Notes: generated by a model not told the origin, from the letters alone. Positions 38,416 through 47,366 are shown, counted from the first letter of the stretch. The stretch is DNA of 64,000 nucleotides from Parasedimentitalea huanghaiensis (GCF_009753675.1 NZ_WQLV01000006.1:124001-188000); one strand, 5' to 3'. Made by a program: numbers and translations.

Positions 38416-38812
38416 ACACACTATGTGTTTTGAAAGAAACCCCAACTCATGTCAACTCAGTAGGCACCTGCCAAACCTAATAGAAATAAACCACTGAAAA
38501 CACTACACTTACACTCAATGTAAGACGTAGGCGGTTGTTTCGCACTATTCAGTTGAACCACGCCGCTATGCAGCTGCATTAGTACCCTATGGAGCGCCAT
38601 GCTAGCCTGACCCCATGCAGAGAAGCCAGGTCGTATTTTGTAACACCGCGCGAATTGAGCTCGAAAACACTTGAATATCAGCCCAAAACTGTTTCCCAAA
38701 AGGCGCTAAATTACCATCACGCAAAGACCGAATATCCACTTACAATGGCCCCATTGTACTGTGAGGCTTGATTGCGCTAACCTCCTATAAACAACAACAT
38801 GAGGCAGCCAAC
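38416..38812. other. 397-bp interval without a recognised gene
   Basis: Between tRNA-Arg and the LacI-type regulator. Short frames on both strands (e.g. 38457-38699, 38589-38771) lack ribosome sites and family features. It presumably holds the promoter of the regulator; I see no clear operator or terminator. Confidence 0.55.
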
Positions 38813-39838
38813 GTGACATCGGACAACAAACGCCCCCTGACCCTCCGCGATGTATCCGAAGCCACAGGGGTTTCCGAGATGACCGTCAGCCGTGTGCTGC
38901 GCAATCGTGGCGACGTATCGGAAAAAACACGCGTCAAGGTGCTCGCCGCCGCCAAAGAATTGGGATATGTGCCGAACAAAATTGCTGGCGCTTTGGCCTC
39001 TAACCGGGTCAATCTGGTGGCCGTGATTATTCCATCGCTGTCCAACATGGTGTTCCCGGAAGTCCTAACCGGTATCAATGAAGTTCTTGAAACCACCCAG
39101 TTGCAGCCAGTTGTCGGCGTTACCGATTATCAACCAGAAAAAGAAGAAAAAGTACTCTACGAGATGCTTTCATGGCGGCCTTCGGGCGTGATAATCGCTG
39201 GACTAGAGCACACCGATTCTGCGCGCGCGATGCTGAACGCTGCAGGCATCCCAGTGGTTGAAATCATGGATACCGACGGCAAGCCAGTGGATGCGATGGT
39301 GGGAATTTCACACCGCCGTGCAGGCCGTGAAATGGCCAAAGCCATTCTCAAGGCTGGCTATCGCCATATCGGGTTTATGGGCACAAAAATGCCACTGGAC
39401 CATCGCGCCCGTAAACGATTTGAAGGCTTTACGGAGGCCTTGGCCAAAGAAGGCGTCGAGATCGAGGACCGCAATTTTTACTCAGGTGGTTCAGCGCTGG
39501 CCAAGGGCCGCGAAATGACCGCCGAAATGCTGGAACGCTCCCCCGACTTGGATTTTCTCTATTACTCCAATGACATGATCGGTGCCGGTGGCTTGTTGTA
39601 TCTGCTGGAGCAAGGCATTGATATTCCAGGACAGATCGGTCTGGCCGGTTTCAACGACGTTGAACTTCTGCAAGGGCTACCTCGAAAATTGGCCACCATG
39701 GATGCCTGCCGACTTGAGATAGGGCGCAAAGCGGCCGAGATCATCGCCGCCCAACTAGACAATCCTGAGGAAGAAATCGAAACCCGGATTACGCTGAACC
39801 CTACCATCAGTTATGGCGACACGCTAAAGCGACGCTAA
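38813..39838 (+). CDS. LacI-family transcriptional regulator
   Basis: 341 aa from GTG 38813, which has GAGG about 9 nt upstream (a TTG at 38768 would extend it by 15 residues). The LacI helix-turn-helix is TLRDVSEATGVSEMTVSRVL (about 9-28), with a hinge helix at VPNKIAGALASNR. The periplasmic-binding-protein-like sensor spans 60-335 (LVAVIIPSLSNMVFPEVL, GFMGTKMPLDHRA, GLAGFNDVELLQG) and resembles gluconate-type GntR. It is translationally coupled (TAATG) to a YcaQ-family gene, not to sugar genes, so its target is unclear. Confidence 0.9.
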   Translation: MTSDNKRPLTLRDVSEATGVSEMTVSRVLRNRGDVSEKTRVKVLAAAKELGYVPNKIAGALASNRVNLVAVIIPSLSNMVFPEVLTGINEVLETTQLQPVVGVTDYQPEKEEKVLYEMLSWRPSGVIIAGLEHTDSARAMLNAAGIPVVEIMDTDGKPVDAMVGISHRRAGREMAKAILKAGYRHIGFMGTKMPLDHRARKRFEGFTEALAKEGVEIEDRNFYSGGSALAKGREMTAEMLERSPDLDFLYYSNDMIGAGGLLYLLEQGIDIPGQIGLAGFNDVELLQGLPRKLATMDACRLEIGRKAAEIIAAQLDNPEEEIETRITLNPTISYGDTLKRR

Positions 39839-41052
39839 TGGCCCTGCAACAACTCGACAATCGCGCAGCGCGACGGCTGTTTATGGACCGGCACGCGCTG
39901 ATCGAGTCTCCGACCGGTTCTGCCAAAGGCGCTGAACTACTGGAGCTGATTACCCGGCTTGGCTTTGTCCAGCTGGACAGCATCAATACCGTGGCTCGGG
40001 CCCATGATATGATCTTGTATTCCCGGCGCCCGTCATACCGCGCCCAAAACCTGAAACAGCTGTACGAAGGTGACCGGGCGCTGTTTGAACATTGGACCCA
40101 TGATGCGGCCGTCATCCCAATGCAATTCTACCCTCAGTGGCACCTACGATTCAAACGGGATGCCGCTCGTCTAAAATCGAGATACCGCAACTGGCACCGT
40201 GACAACTACGAGGCGCAGTTCGACACTGTGCTGCAACATATCCGCGATCACGGGGCAGTTGGGTCGTCCGACGTTGGCAAAGACGAGAAAAAGGGATCGG
40301 GTGGCTGGTGGGACTGGCACCCCTCAAAAACAGCACTGGAATACCTGTGGCGCTCCGGCGCGCTAACCGTAGTTGGCCGCAAGGGGTTCCAAAAACAATA
40401 TGACCTGACCGAACGGGTGATTGAAGAGCATCTATGCCCCGGTGTCTCGCCCTTTGACGAAGCCAAAACGCTCGATACCCTTTGCAGTGGAGCCTTAGAT
40501 CGGCTTGGCTTTGCCACGTCGCGTGAGATCGCCGCGTTTTGGGATACTGTCTCAACCACCGAAGCCCGGGACTGGTGCAAAACGCAGCTGGAACAGGGCA
40601 ACCTCGAAGAGGTCGACGTAGCCCATACCGATGGCAAGTTGCGTCGCGCCTTTGCCCGACCAGGAACAGTTGAGTCCGCTCAGGATATTGGACCAGCACC
40701 TGGCCGTATGCGGGTGCTCAGCCCCTTTGATCCCGCTCTGCGCGACCGAAAACGCGCCGAGCGGTTGTTTGGGTTTCACTACCGGATCGAAGTTTTTGTT
40801 CCCGCCCCCAAGCGCATCTACGGCTACTACGTTTTCCCCCTATTCGAGGGCGAGCGCATGGTGGGCCGGATCGACATGAAAGCACAGCGGGATGCTGACC
40901 TGTTGCAAGTTACAGCCGTCTGGCCGGAACGCAGTGTTATTTGGTCCCCCGGCCGTATACGTAAGCTGGAAAGCGAACTTCAGCGCGTTGCGCGGTTTGC
41001 AGGGCTGTCCGAAGTGGTGTTTGCCGATGGATGGCTACGAGAGCCTGTCTGA
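39838..41052 (+). CDS. YcaQ/AlkZ-type winged-helix DNA glycosylase
   Basis: 404 aa, HTH_42 superfamily. The E. coli YcaQ relative excises crosslinked and N7-alkylated bases. The family's catalytic QxD motif appears as Gln45-Leu-Asp47 (FVQLDSIN). Other family blocks are FEHWTHDAAVIP near 83-94 and LSPFDPALRDRKRAERLFGF near 299-318, followed by YYVFPLFEGERMVGRIDMKA split around 325-345. The ATG shares its A with the LacI-type stop codon (TAATG), so the two genes form a coupled pair. Confidence 0.88.
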   Translation: MALQQLDNRAARRLFMDRHALIESPTGSAKGAELLELITRLGFVQLDSINTVARAHDMILYSRRPSYRAQNLKQLYEGDRALFEHWTHDAAVIPMQFYPQWHLRFKRDAARLKSRYRNWHRDNYEAQFDTVLQHIRDHGAVGSSDVGKDEKKGSGGWWDWHPSKTALEYLWRSGALTVVGRKGFQKQYDLTERVIEEHLCPGVSPFDEAKTLDTLCSGALDRLGFATSREIAAFWDTVSTTEARDWCKTQLEQGNLEEVDVAHTDGKLRRAFARPGTVESAQDIGPAPGRMRVLSPFDPALRDRKRAERLFGFHYRIEVFVPAPKRIYGYYVFPLFEGERMVGRIDMKAQRDADLLQVTAVWPERSVIWSPGRIRKLESELQRVARFAGLSEVVFADGWLREPV

Positions 41053-41098
41053 GAAACTCGAATGCCGCGACATTCAAAACTGTCAGAATGGGGTTGAA

Positions 41099-42016
41099 CT
41101 AACCTAAAAAGCCTCGATCTCGGATTAGATCAACCAAACCCGCCAAGGTTTCTTCAACTCCCTGCCCCGAGGTATCCAGCTGCGCCAACGCCTTGCCGTA
41201 CAACGCCTCACGGCTGGTCAAGATGGATCGTAACTGCTCCATCGCTTCGGGATTGCCGGCCATTGGGCGTTCATCCCCCTGTGCACGGACCCGCGACATG
41301 TGTTCATCCGGGCTCGCCTTGATCCAAATGGTATGAAACCCGGTCAACAGGCTGTTGTAGGTCTCTGGTTCACCCACCACACCACCTGCTGCGGCCAGGA
41401 TCAAACTGTCATGTGTGGCGGTAATCCGTGAAATCGCTTGCGCCTCCAGCTTGCGATATCCCTCTTGTCCATACAGCGCCATGACCTCATCTACCGGCAT
41501 ACCGCTTTGAGCTTCAATTTCCGAGTTCAGCTCGACAAAGGGAAGTCCAAGTTCCTGCCCTGCCAGCGCACCAAGTGTAGATTTACCAGCGCCCCGCAAA
41601 CCCACCAGACAAATACGCCCCGCACGCAGGTTCGCCTCTGGTTCGGGCGCCAGCAAACTCATCACTTTCTGCTGAGTAGCTACACTGGAACTGCTAAACA
41701 AATCACCGACGCGCATTGCATCCGATGTCCACGGGTCCTCTTCACCCGTCAACCACTCAATACGATGATCCAGCGCAATTGCCACACGTTGTAACAACCC
41801 GATCGAGATATTACCCTCACCACCTTCAAGCTGAGCCAGATAGCGCGGCGACACACCGGATTGTTCGGACAGAACACGGCGGGAAATACCTTTGCGTTCA
41901 CGCGCTCGACGAACCCGCTCACCCACCCGCGCGATTAGGGCCGATACCGAAGTGTCGATTTGATCGCTATCCGACACCGAACTGGTCTCGCCGCGGAAAT
42001 TGGTGATTTCACTCAT
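41099..42016 (-). CDS. boxR: BoxR/BzdR-type regulator: XRE helix-turn-helix fused to shikimate kinase-like domain
   Basis: 305 aa. XRE-type helix-turn-helix at about 28-85 (RARERKGISRRVLSEQSGVS, YLAQLEGGEGNISIGLLQRV). From ~133 a shikimate-kinase-like domain carries Walker A GLRGAGKS (139-146), which in BzdR binds benzoyl-CoA as inducer. The open frame extends to 42076 but passes through a putative operator, so ATG 42016 is preferred. It sits at the end of the box gene run and would repress it in the absence of benzoyl-CoA. Confidence 0.92.
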   Translation of the reverse strand: MSEITNFRGETSSVSDSDQIDTSVSALIARVGERVRRARERKGISRRVLSEQSGVSPRYLAQLEGGEGNISIGLLQRVAIALDHRIEWLTGEEDPWTSDAMRVGDLFSSSSVATQQKVMSLLAPEPEANLRAGRICLVGLRGAGKSTLGALAGQELGLPFVELNSEIEAQSGMPVDEVMALYGQEGYRKLEAQAISRITATHDSLILAAAGGVVGEPETYNSLLTGFHTIWIKASPDEHMSRVRAQGDERPMAGNPEAMEQLRSILTSREALYGKALAQLDTSGQGVEETLAGLVDLIRDRGFLG

Positions 42017-42031
42017 AAGGTTGCCGAAATG

Positions 42032-42045
42032 TGTAACATATTGCA
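42032..42045. promoter_or_regulatory. Candidate BoxR operator, boxR-proximal
   Basis: TGTAACATATTGCA, a TGCA-N6-TGCA variant (one mismatch in the arms), 16 bp before the boxR start. Confidence 0.5.
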
Positions 42046-42104
42046 CGAATCTAAAGCGACTAAGCCGCACGTTCAAACAGAAACCCGTCTAACAGCAGAG
42101 AACC

Positions 42105-42118
42105 TGCATTATTTTGCG
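42105..42118. promoter_or_regulatory. Candidate BoxR operator, boxR-distal
   Basis: TGCATTATTTTGCG (reverse complement CGCAAAATAATGCA), sharing the ATAATGC core with sites ahead of boxC, bclA and the TRAP gene; 89 bp upstream of boxR. Confidence 0.55.
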
Positions 42119-42127
42119 GTTACAGGA

Positions 42128-42574
42128 TTACTCAGGCCGGAGGAGTGGGGTCACAATATCGCGAATGTCAGGCGGTGCTGGCTTTGTTGTGAATGTTTCG
42201 GGCGCGATGAAAACGCAAACAAATTTGCCCTCAAAGCACAGCTTACCATCCTGCCGCGCATTGACCCGAAACGCGATGGAGCTGCCTCCCAGTTTGCAGG
42301 GCCAAACTTCACAGATCAGCCTATGACGCGGTGTCACCGGTGACCGAAAATCAATGCTCATGTGTACAAATGGTGTTCCGGTTCCACGGTCCAACTCCAT
42401 CTGAAACCAGCCGTCACCGCCTAGAACATGCTCCCACCAAGCGTCGATTGCTTCAAGCGCAAACCAAGGGAGACGACCGGTGTAGGCAATCTGCGCCGGG
42501 TCACAGTCGCCCCAGCCAACCCGAATTTGATGGATGAAATTAGCTGGTTCTGTTGATGCTTCCTGCGATGTCAT
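42128..42574 (-). CDS. 4-hydroxybenzoyl-CoA thioesterase-type acyl-CoA thioesterase
   Basis: 148-aa hot-dog fold thioesterase. VGWGDCDPAQIAYTGRLPWF near 19-38 carries the active-site Asp and the 4HBT pattern. It would hydrolyse benzoyl-CoA or a dead-end CoA ester to release trapped CoA, a role proposed for thioesterases in box clusters. Its ATG directly abuts the boxA stop codon, so it is translated from the same message. Confidence 0.88.
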   Translation of the reverse strand: MTSQEASTEPANFIHQIRVGWGDCDPAQIAYTGRLPWFALEAIDAWWEHVLGGDGWFQMELDRGTGTPFVHMSIDFRSPVTPRHRLICEVWPCKLGGSSIAFRVNARQDGKLCFEGKFVCVFIAPETFTTKPAPPDIRDIVTPLLRPE

Positions 42575-43768
42575 TCAGTAAGTTTCCACATGATATCTTC
42601 CGTCGTCACGCATGCTATCTCTCAACTCAGGCCAATTCAAATTGATACCACGGGCGATATCCCTTAAGGCCTCTTCGACCCCCTGTTCCATCGCCTTTAG
42701 TCCGCAAATGTAGATATGCCCATTCGGGTTCTGCAACAGCTTTGCCACCCGATCCGCTTCCTCGCGCAGACGGTCCTGCACATATTGTTTGGGCGCATCT
42801 TCTTGACGGGAAAATGCAAAATGCTTGGCCATAAAACTGTCTGGGATTTTCTTGAGCGGCCCAAAGTAGGGCAATTCCCCCGGTCGGCGAGCGCCGAACA
42901 CCAGTGTCATACTGTCCTTGTCCTGCGGCGAGACCCGCTGGCGGCGCATAGTGAAGCCGCGAAACGGAGCTGATCCGGTGCCGGTACAAATCATCAATAT
43001 GTCGGCCTGTGGATCGCTGGGCATTAGGAAAGTAGATCCAAACGGGCCAGTTAGCTGAACCTCATCCTCCGCCGCCAGGTCGCAAACGTAATTTGAACAC
43101 ACGCCCTGCGGTTCTCGTTTGACCGTCAGCGAAATGTTCAAATAGCCCGGCCGTTCACCGTCGCGAGGGCTTGAAACTGAGTACAGGCGCGGCAAGTGCG
43201 GCTGACCGTTGTCATCAGTACCCGGTGGAATGATCCCGATGCTTTGACCTTCGAGAACCGGAAATGGCAAGCCACCAAGATCAAGAATAATATGTCGGAC
43301 ATCGGCATCACTGGTTTCTTCAGTCAACCGATAATTGCCCTGAACTCGTGCGGTGGCCGGTTTGCCAAGGTTATACATATTAATCGAGGGCTTGGAGGCA
43401 CTGGCCGGGGCTTTGGCTTTTCCACCAGCACCCGCGTGCGCTTTGGCCAACAGCTCTGCCATAGCTTCGTCCAGGGCTTCCAAGCCACTTTCAGCTTCCC
43501 CACCTTCGGCAATATCTGCCTGTTCCGGCATTTCCTCCCAAGTGAATTGATCATCAACTGAGTATGGGCTTGTGACCACCCGCCATTCGTCGATCGAACC
43601 GGTTGGGCAAACCGGGATACAATCCATGCAAAAGTTACACTTGGACGCGTCAACAACCACATTGACATCATCATGCACGATCGCCTCTTCGGGGCATGTC
43701 ATCTCGCAGGTATAGCAGCGGATGCATATCTCGGGATCGATCAGGTGTTGCTTTACAGCTTGGGTCAT
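42575..43768 (-). CDS. boxA: Benzoyl-CoA 2,3-epoxidase reductase subunit BoxA
   Basis: 397 aa. Two [4Fe-4S] ferredoxin motifs open the protein (Cys15, 18, 21, 25 and Cys44, 47, 50, 54). A ~60-residue acidic/Ala-rich linker and a ferredoxin-NADP reductase-like module follow (LPRLYSVSS binding FAD near 198; MICTGTGSAPFRGF near 269-282 binding NADPH; terminal VETY). It passes electrons from NADPH to BoxB. The ATG overlaps the stop of a small Cys-rich gene upstream (ATGA). Confidence 0.96.
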   Translation of the reverse strand: MTQAVKQHLIDPEICIRCYTCEMTCPEEAIVHDDVNVVVDASKCNFCMDCIPVCPTGSIDEWRVVTSPYSVDDQFTWEEMPEQADIAEGGEAESGLEALDEAMAELLAKAHAGAGGKAKAPASASKPSINMYNLGKPATARVQGNYRLTEETSDADVRHIILDLGGLPFPVLEGQSIGIIPPGTDDNGQPHLPRLYSVSSPRDGERPGYLNISLTVKREPQGVCSNYVCDLAAEDEVQLTGPFGSTFLMPSDPQADILMICTGTGSAPFRGFTMRRQRVSPQDKDSMTLVFGARRPGELPYFGPLKKIPDSFMAKHFAFSRQEDAPKQYVQDRLREEADRVAKLLQNPNGHIYICGLKAMEQGVEEALRDIARGINLNWPELRDSMRDDGRYHVETY

Positions 43769-43941
43769 TGGGGCCTGTTGGATTTGCTCAGGATTAGGTC
43801 AGGTAGAATTAGTGCATCGATCAATGCCTGACACATACCAGTGCAGTTGGTACAGCCCACACATGGCCCTTTCAGGCCGACAATTTGGTCTGACAGGTTA
43901 TTGATATTAGGCGTCTCTGCTTTGGTGCGGCTGATTTTCAT
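43765..43941 (-). CDS. Small four-cysteine (ferredoxin-like motif) protein coupled to boxA
   Basis: 58 codons on the minus strand with an excellent ribosome site (GGAGGA, 7 nt before ATG) and a stop that overlaps the boxA start (ATGA). Residues 27-37 read CVGCTNCTGMC, a CxxCxxCxxxC spacing identical to one [4Fe-4S] half of a bacterial ferredoxin, but with Gln instead of the usual Pro after the last Cys and only one cluster motif in the protein. The N-terminus is polar (KISRTKAETPNINNLSDQ), the C-terminus Leu/Ile rich. It lies between boxB and boxA, so a role in electron transfer to, or assembly of, the epoxidase is inferred. I recall no named family. Confidence 0.8.
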   Translation of the reverse strand: MKISRTKAETPNINNLSDQIVGLKGPCVGCTNCTGMCQALIDALILPDLILSKSNRPQ

Positions 43942-44001
43942 TGCGAATCCTCCGTGAAGTGAAACAACCCGGCCCCAAAAATGGCGCCGGGTCTGTGGGC
44001 A

Positions 44002-45453
44002 TCAGGCCATGTGCAACTGCACGTATTCAAAATCGCCGGGTTTATTATCAATGCCTACTTTCGGCGGCGCAATCCAACTGGCGAATTTGCCCGGCTCCAT
44101 ACAGGGTTTCATCAAAGATTGGATGAAATCGCCATCTGCTTTGGTTGGAAGCCAATCCTTTGCTCGGGCATCCCATTCTTCTTTGGGAAGGATATCACCA
44201 TCAGGCGAGATGTTAACTGCTGCAAAGACACCAATCTTACGGTGAAAGCCTTCGTGCGGTATGGTCATCTCAAATTCGACCCCCAGTTTGGCAATCAATT
44301 TGTTCCAGCGCCCGACACCGCCAGCGGCATCTTTTACATAGTCATCGCGCAACCGCATATTGATCGCAGTCAGTGCTGGGACTTCCTCTGAGACGATACG
44401 ACCATCTTTGATCGAACGCACCATATAGCTGTCGTTGGTCAACTTGTGATCGTCCTTGATCCGCTGCTCCATGAAGCGGCCCTTGATGCCTGAGTTGAAA
44501 GCATTGGCTGCATTAGTCGATACTTCTTGGCCAAACAGGTCCAATGAAAGAGTGTAGTGCAGGTTTAGCTTTTTCTGGATCGTAGGCAGGTCGATGACAC
44601 CCAAATCACGGATCTTGTCGATGTCATATGGATCAGTAATCCCGGCCTTTTTCATTGCATCACAGGTGGCCTGAATAGTGCGCCCTACCCCGGTTTCACC
44701 CACAAACATGTGGTGGGCTTCTTCGGTCAGCATGAACCGGCAGGTGCGGCTGAGCGGATCAAAACCCGATTGCGCCAGGCTCTCTAACTGCATCTTGCCG
44801 TCGCGGTCGGTGAAATATGTGAACATAAAGAAGGACAGCCAATCCGGCGTTTCCTCGTTAAACGCACCCAGCATCCGTGGTGCTTCTTCGGAACCAGAAG
44901 ACCGGATCAGCATATCGTTGGCTTCTTCACGACCATCCCGGCCAAAATACTTTTGCAGCAGGTAGACCATCGCCCAGAGATGGCGACCCTCTTCGACGTT
45001 CACCTGAAACAAATTGCGCATATCATAGAGAGACGGTGCGGTCAGGCCCAGGAAACGTTGCTGCTCAACCGATCCCGGTTCGGTATCGCCCTGAATCACG
45101 ATCATCCGCTTCAGCATATTGCGATATTCGCCTGGGACCTCTTGCCAAGCGGGCTCGCCGTAATGCTCACCACACGGAATAGTACGGCCTTCGACCTGTG
45201 GAGCAAGCAGCACTCCCCAGCGATACTCTGGCATTTTCACGTAATCAAACTTGGCCCAGCCCTTGGGATCGACAGAAACCGCAGTGCGCAAATAGATCAT
45301 GCTTTGCTGGAACTGCTGCGGAATCAGGTCGTTCCACCAGTTAATGTACCCGGGATGCCATTTCTCAAGCGCCTTCAGCACCTTTTTGTCGCTGCTTAGG
45401 CCAACGTTATTTGGAATTTGAGTGTCATAGCTAACATTAATCAGGTCGAGCAT
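44002..45453 (-). CDS. boxB: Benzoyl-CoA 2,3-epoxidase oxygenase subunit BoxB
   Basis: 483-aa di-iron oxygenase forming 2,3-epoxybenzoyl-CoA from benzoyl-CoA and O2. The iron ligands are in two EExxH-type motifs: VNVEEGRHLW (Glu154/155, His158) and LTEEAHHMF (Glu244/245, His247/248). Start set at 45453, behind GGAGGA; the open frame extends to 45489 through an intercistronic hairpin. Followed by the small Cys-rich gene and boxA, preceded by boxC. Confidence 0.96.
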   Translation of the reverse strand: MLDLINVSYDTQIPNNVGLSSDKKVLKALEKWHPGYINWWNDLIPQQFQQSMIYLRTAVSVDPKGWAKFDYVKMPEYRWGVLLAPQVEGRTIPCGEHYGEPAWQEVPGEYRNMLKRMIVIQGDTEPGSVEQQRFLGLTAPSLYDMRNLFQVNVEEGRHLWAMVYLLQKYFGRDGREEANDMLIRSSGSEEAPRMLGAFNEETPDWLSFFMFTYFTDRDGKMQLESLAQSGFDPLSRTCRFMLTEEAHHMFVGETGVGRTIQATCDAMKKAGITDPYDIDKIRDLGVIDLPTIQKKLNLHYTLSLDLFGQEVSTNAANAFNSGIKGRFMEQRIKDDHKLTNDSYMVRSIKDGRIVSEEVPALTAINMRLRDDYVKDAAGGVGRWNKLIAKLGVEFEMTIPHEGFHRKIGVFAAVNISPDGDILPKEEWDARAKDWLPTKADGDFIQSLMKPCMEPGKFASWIAPPKVGIDNKPGDFEYVQLHMA

Positions 45454-45472
45454 ATTATTCCTCCTACTGGGC

Positions 45473-45529
45473 GGTGCGTGCAAGCACACACCCTACGGGT
45501 TCAAGGTGGGGTGCGTGCTTGCACGCACC
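45473..45529 (-). other. Long intercistronic hairpin between boxC and boxB
   Basis: Arms 45473-45493 and 45509-45529 form a 21-bp stem with a single mismatch (core GTGCGTGCAAGCAC), 15-nt loop, no T-run. It fills nearly the whole gap between the boxC stop and the boxB ribosome site. The likely effect is RNA processing or differential stability; it also contains TGCA tetranucleotides. Confidence 0.75.
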
Positions 45530-45537
45530 GTTGTGTG

Positions 45538-47199
45538 TCAGACGCGTTCCATGTTGTATTCGCCGCGCTTGCCTGTTCCGTAGCGCTGCAAGGCACCCTC
45601 AGGTCCTACTGCGTTGGGACGCTGAAAGATCCAGTTCTGCCAGGCGGTGAGGCGACCGAAGATACGGGTTTCCATGGTTTCCGGACCTGCGAAGCGCAGG
45701 TTGGCCTCCATACCGGTCATCGCATCTGGGGAGAAACTGGCACGTTCTTCCATGAAGATCCGCACTTCGTCTTCCCAGTCGATGTCGTCAAAGGCATAGG
45801 TGATCAGACCACAGTCATCAGAGGCGTCAGCATCCAATGGCTCGCCCATTTGTTCTTTCAGCGCATCAACGTTTTCCGGATCACCCAGGAAACGGGTTTG
45901 CAGGCGGGTCAGACCATTCCCCATTGGATAGCAACCAAAGTTCGACTCACTCAGAGTTATGGTGGCCAGAGCCCGGTTGTCGCCTTCGAACTCTTCTAGC
46001 ATCATGTAGCTGCGATCGACTGACCACAGCAGTTCAGCCAACACTCCGGCAAAGCAAGACCCATGCTCGACCAGTGCCACCATTGAACGAGACGTCATGT
46101 CGACCCGCTTCAACACCCGCTTCCAATATTTCAGGATCTCGTTCGCCAGCCAGTGATCACTGTTGGACAACAACAGTTCTTCATGAGCCAGCAAAACTTC
46201 AGGGTGGCCCTGAGTGCGAAACACAACCAGCCCGATTTCACGTTCGTTCAATCGCAGATGCAGCAGGGCATCATCGAATTCGCGAGCCAGCCGCAACATG
46301 TAGGCTTCAGCCCCCTGCGCTTGCAAGGCAGCCATGTCAGCCGGAGCAACCTCGTCCGGCCCCTTTAGGGTGATATTGGCACGACCATTTTTACGATCGA
46401 TATCGACCTCTACCGTGGAATAGGTCACTGAACCATCGTCACCAAAGCTGCGATTCAGCGGTGTTAGTTCAATGCCTGTCAGACCCGATGGCTTAGAACT
46501 GGCCGCGGCAAGCTCTGCCGCGCGATCAGTCACCGCTGCGTCAAACTTGGAATTGGCAATCACTTCGTCGACCAGCTTCCAATCTACCGCGCGCTGGCCT
46601 TTGACACCTTCTTCAATCGAGCAGAACACATCCGCAAGATCACGGCGCACTTTGCGTTTATCCGTCACCCGTGTCAGCCCACCAGTGCCTGGCAACACCG
46701 CCAGCAACGGCACCTCGGGCAGAGCAACCGAGGAAGCGCTGTCGTTGGTCAGCATGATGTAATTGCAGGCCAGCGCGAGTTCGTAGCCACCTCCGGCGCA
46801 AGCACCTTTGATTGCTGCCATGTACATCTGCCCCGAATCCGCTTCGGCAGCTTCGAATGTGTTGCGGGTTTCATTGGTAAACTTACAGAAATTCACCTTG
46901 TGCGCATGGCTGGCACCGCCCAACATTCGAATGTTGGCCCCGGCGCAGAATACTTTTTCCTTAGCCGATTGCATCACCACCACTTTGACTTCTGGGTGCT
47001 CGAACCGCATCCGTTGCACCACATCGGCTAGCTCTATATCAACGCCCAGATCATAAGAGTTCAGCTTGAGCTGGTAGCCTTCAAACAACCCACCATCTTC
47101 ATCTACATCCATGAACAGGTTGGCGACTTCACCGTCATAGCTCACCCGCCAGTGGCGATAGTTTGACGGGTCAGTTTGAAAGTCAATTATCTGTGTCAT
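45538..47199 (-). CDS. boxC: 2,3-epoxybenzoyl-CoA dihydrolase BoxC
   Basis: 553 aa, crotonase superfamily with two enoyl-CoA hydratase-like halves. It opens and hydrolyses the ring of 2,3-epoxybenzoyl-CoA to 3,4-dehydroadipyl-CoA semialdehyde and formate. The oxyanion segments are KEKVFCAGANIRMLGG near 81-96 and IKGACAGGGYELALACNY split around 129-146. ATG 47199 is used (AAGGAA 8 nt upstream); a GTG one codon earlier is possible. First gene of the boxC-boxB-orf-boxA-thioesterase unit. Confidence 0.95.
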   Translation of the reverse strand: MTQIIDFQTDPSNYRHWRVSYDGEVANLFMDVDEDGGLFEGYQLKLNSYDLGVDIELADVVQRMRFEHPEVKVVVMQSAKEKVFCAGANIRMLGGASHAHKVNFCKFTNETRNTFEAAEADSGQMYMAAIKGACAGGGYELALACNYIMLTNDSASSVALPEVPLLAVLPGTGGLTRVTDKRKVRRDLADVFCSIEEGVKGQRAVDWKLVDEVIANSKFDAAVTDRAAELAAASSKPSGLTGIELTPLNRSFGDDGSVTYSTVEVDIDRKNGRANITLKGPDEVAPADMAALQAQGAEAYMLRLAREFDDALLHLRLNEREIGLVVFRTQGHPEVLLAHEELLLSNSDHWLANEILKYWKRVLKRVDMTSRSMVALVEHGSCFAGVLAELLWSVDRSYMMLEEFEGDNRALATITLSESNFGCYPMGNGLTRLQTRFLGDPENVDALKEQMGEPLDADASDDCGLITYAFDDIDWEDEVRIFMEERASFSPDAMTGMEANLRFAGPETMETRIFGRLTAWQNWIFQRPNAVGPEGALQRYGTGKRGEYNMERV

Positions 47200-47268
47200 C
47201 ACGCGCGTTCCTTATACCGGCCTTGAATGCAGCATATCGCACTTCAAAGATGTTCGTAAAGCATTTTG

Positions 47269-47282
47269 TGCACGATAATGCA
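47269..47282. promoter_or_regulatory. Candidate BoxR operator 1 of boxC
   Basis: TGCACGATAATGCA: perfect TGCA-N6-TGCA, 70 bp upstream of boxC. Confidence 0.65.
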
Positions 47283-47333
47283 GAATATACCCACTCAACC
47301 TAACCAAACAGTCTACGACACTCACGCAAATTG

Positions 47334-47347
47334 TGCATAATAATGCA
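47334..47347. promoter_or_regulatory. Candidate BoxR operator 2 of boxC
   Basis: TGCATAATAATGCA: perfect TGCA-N6-TGCA with the same ATAATGCA half as operator 1; 19 bp from the end of bclA. Confidence 0.65.
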
Positions 47348-47366
47348 AGGGCTGAACAATTGGAGC

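Noticed and set aside
38457-38771. Short frames of 80 and 60 codons on opposite strands before the LacI-type gene
   Set aside because: No start signals or family features; they overlap each other on opposite strands.
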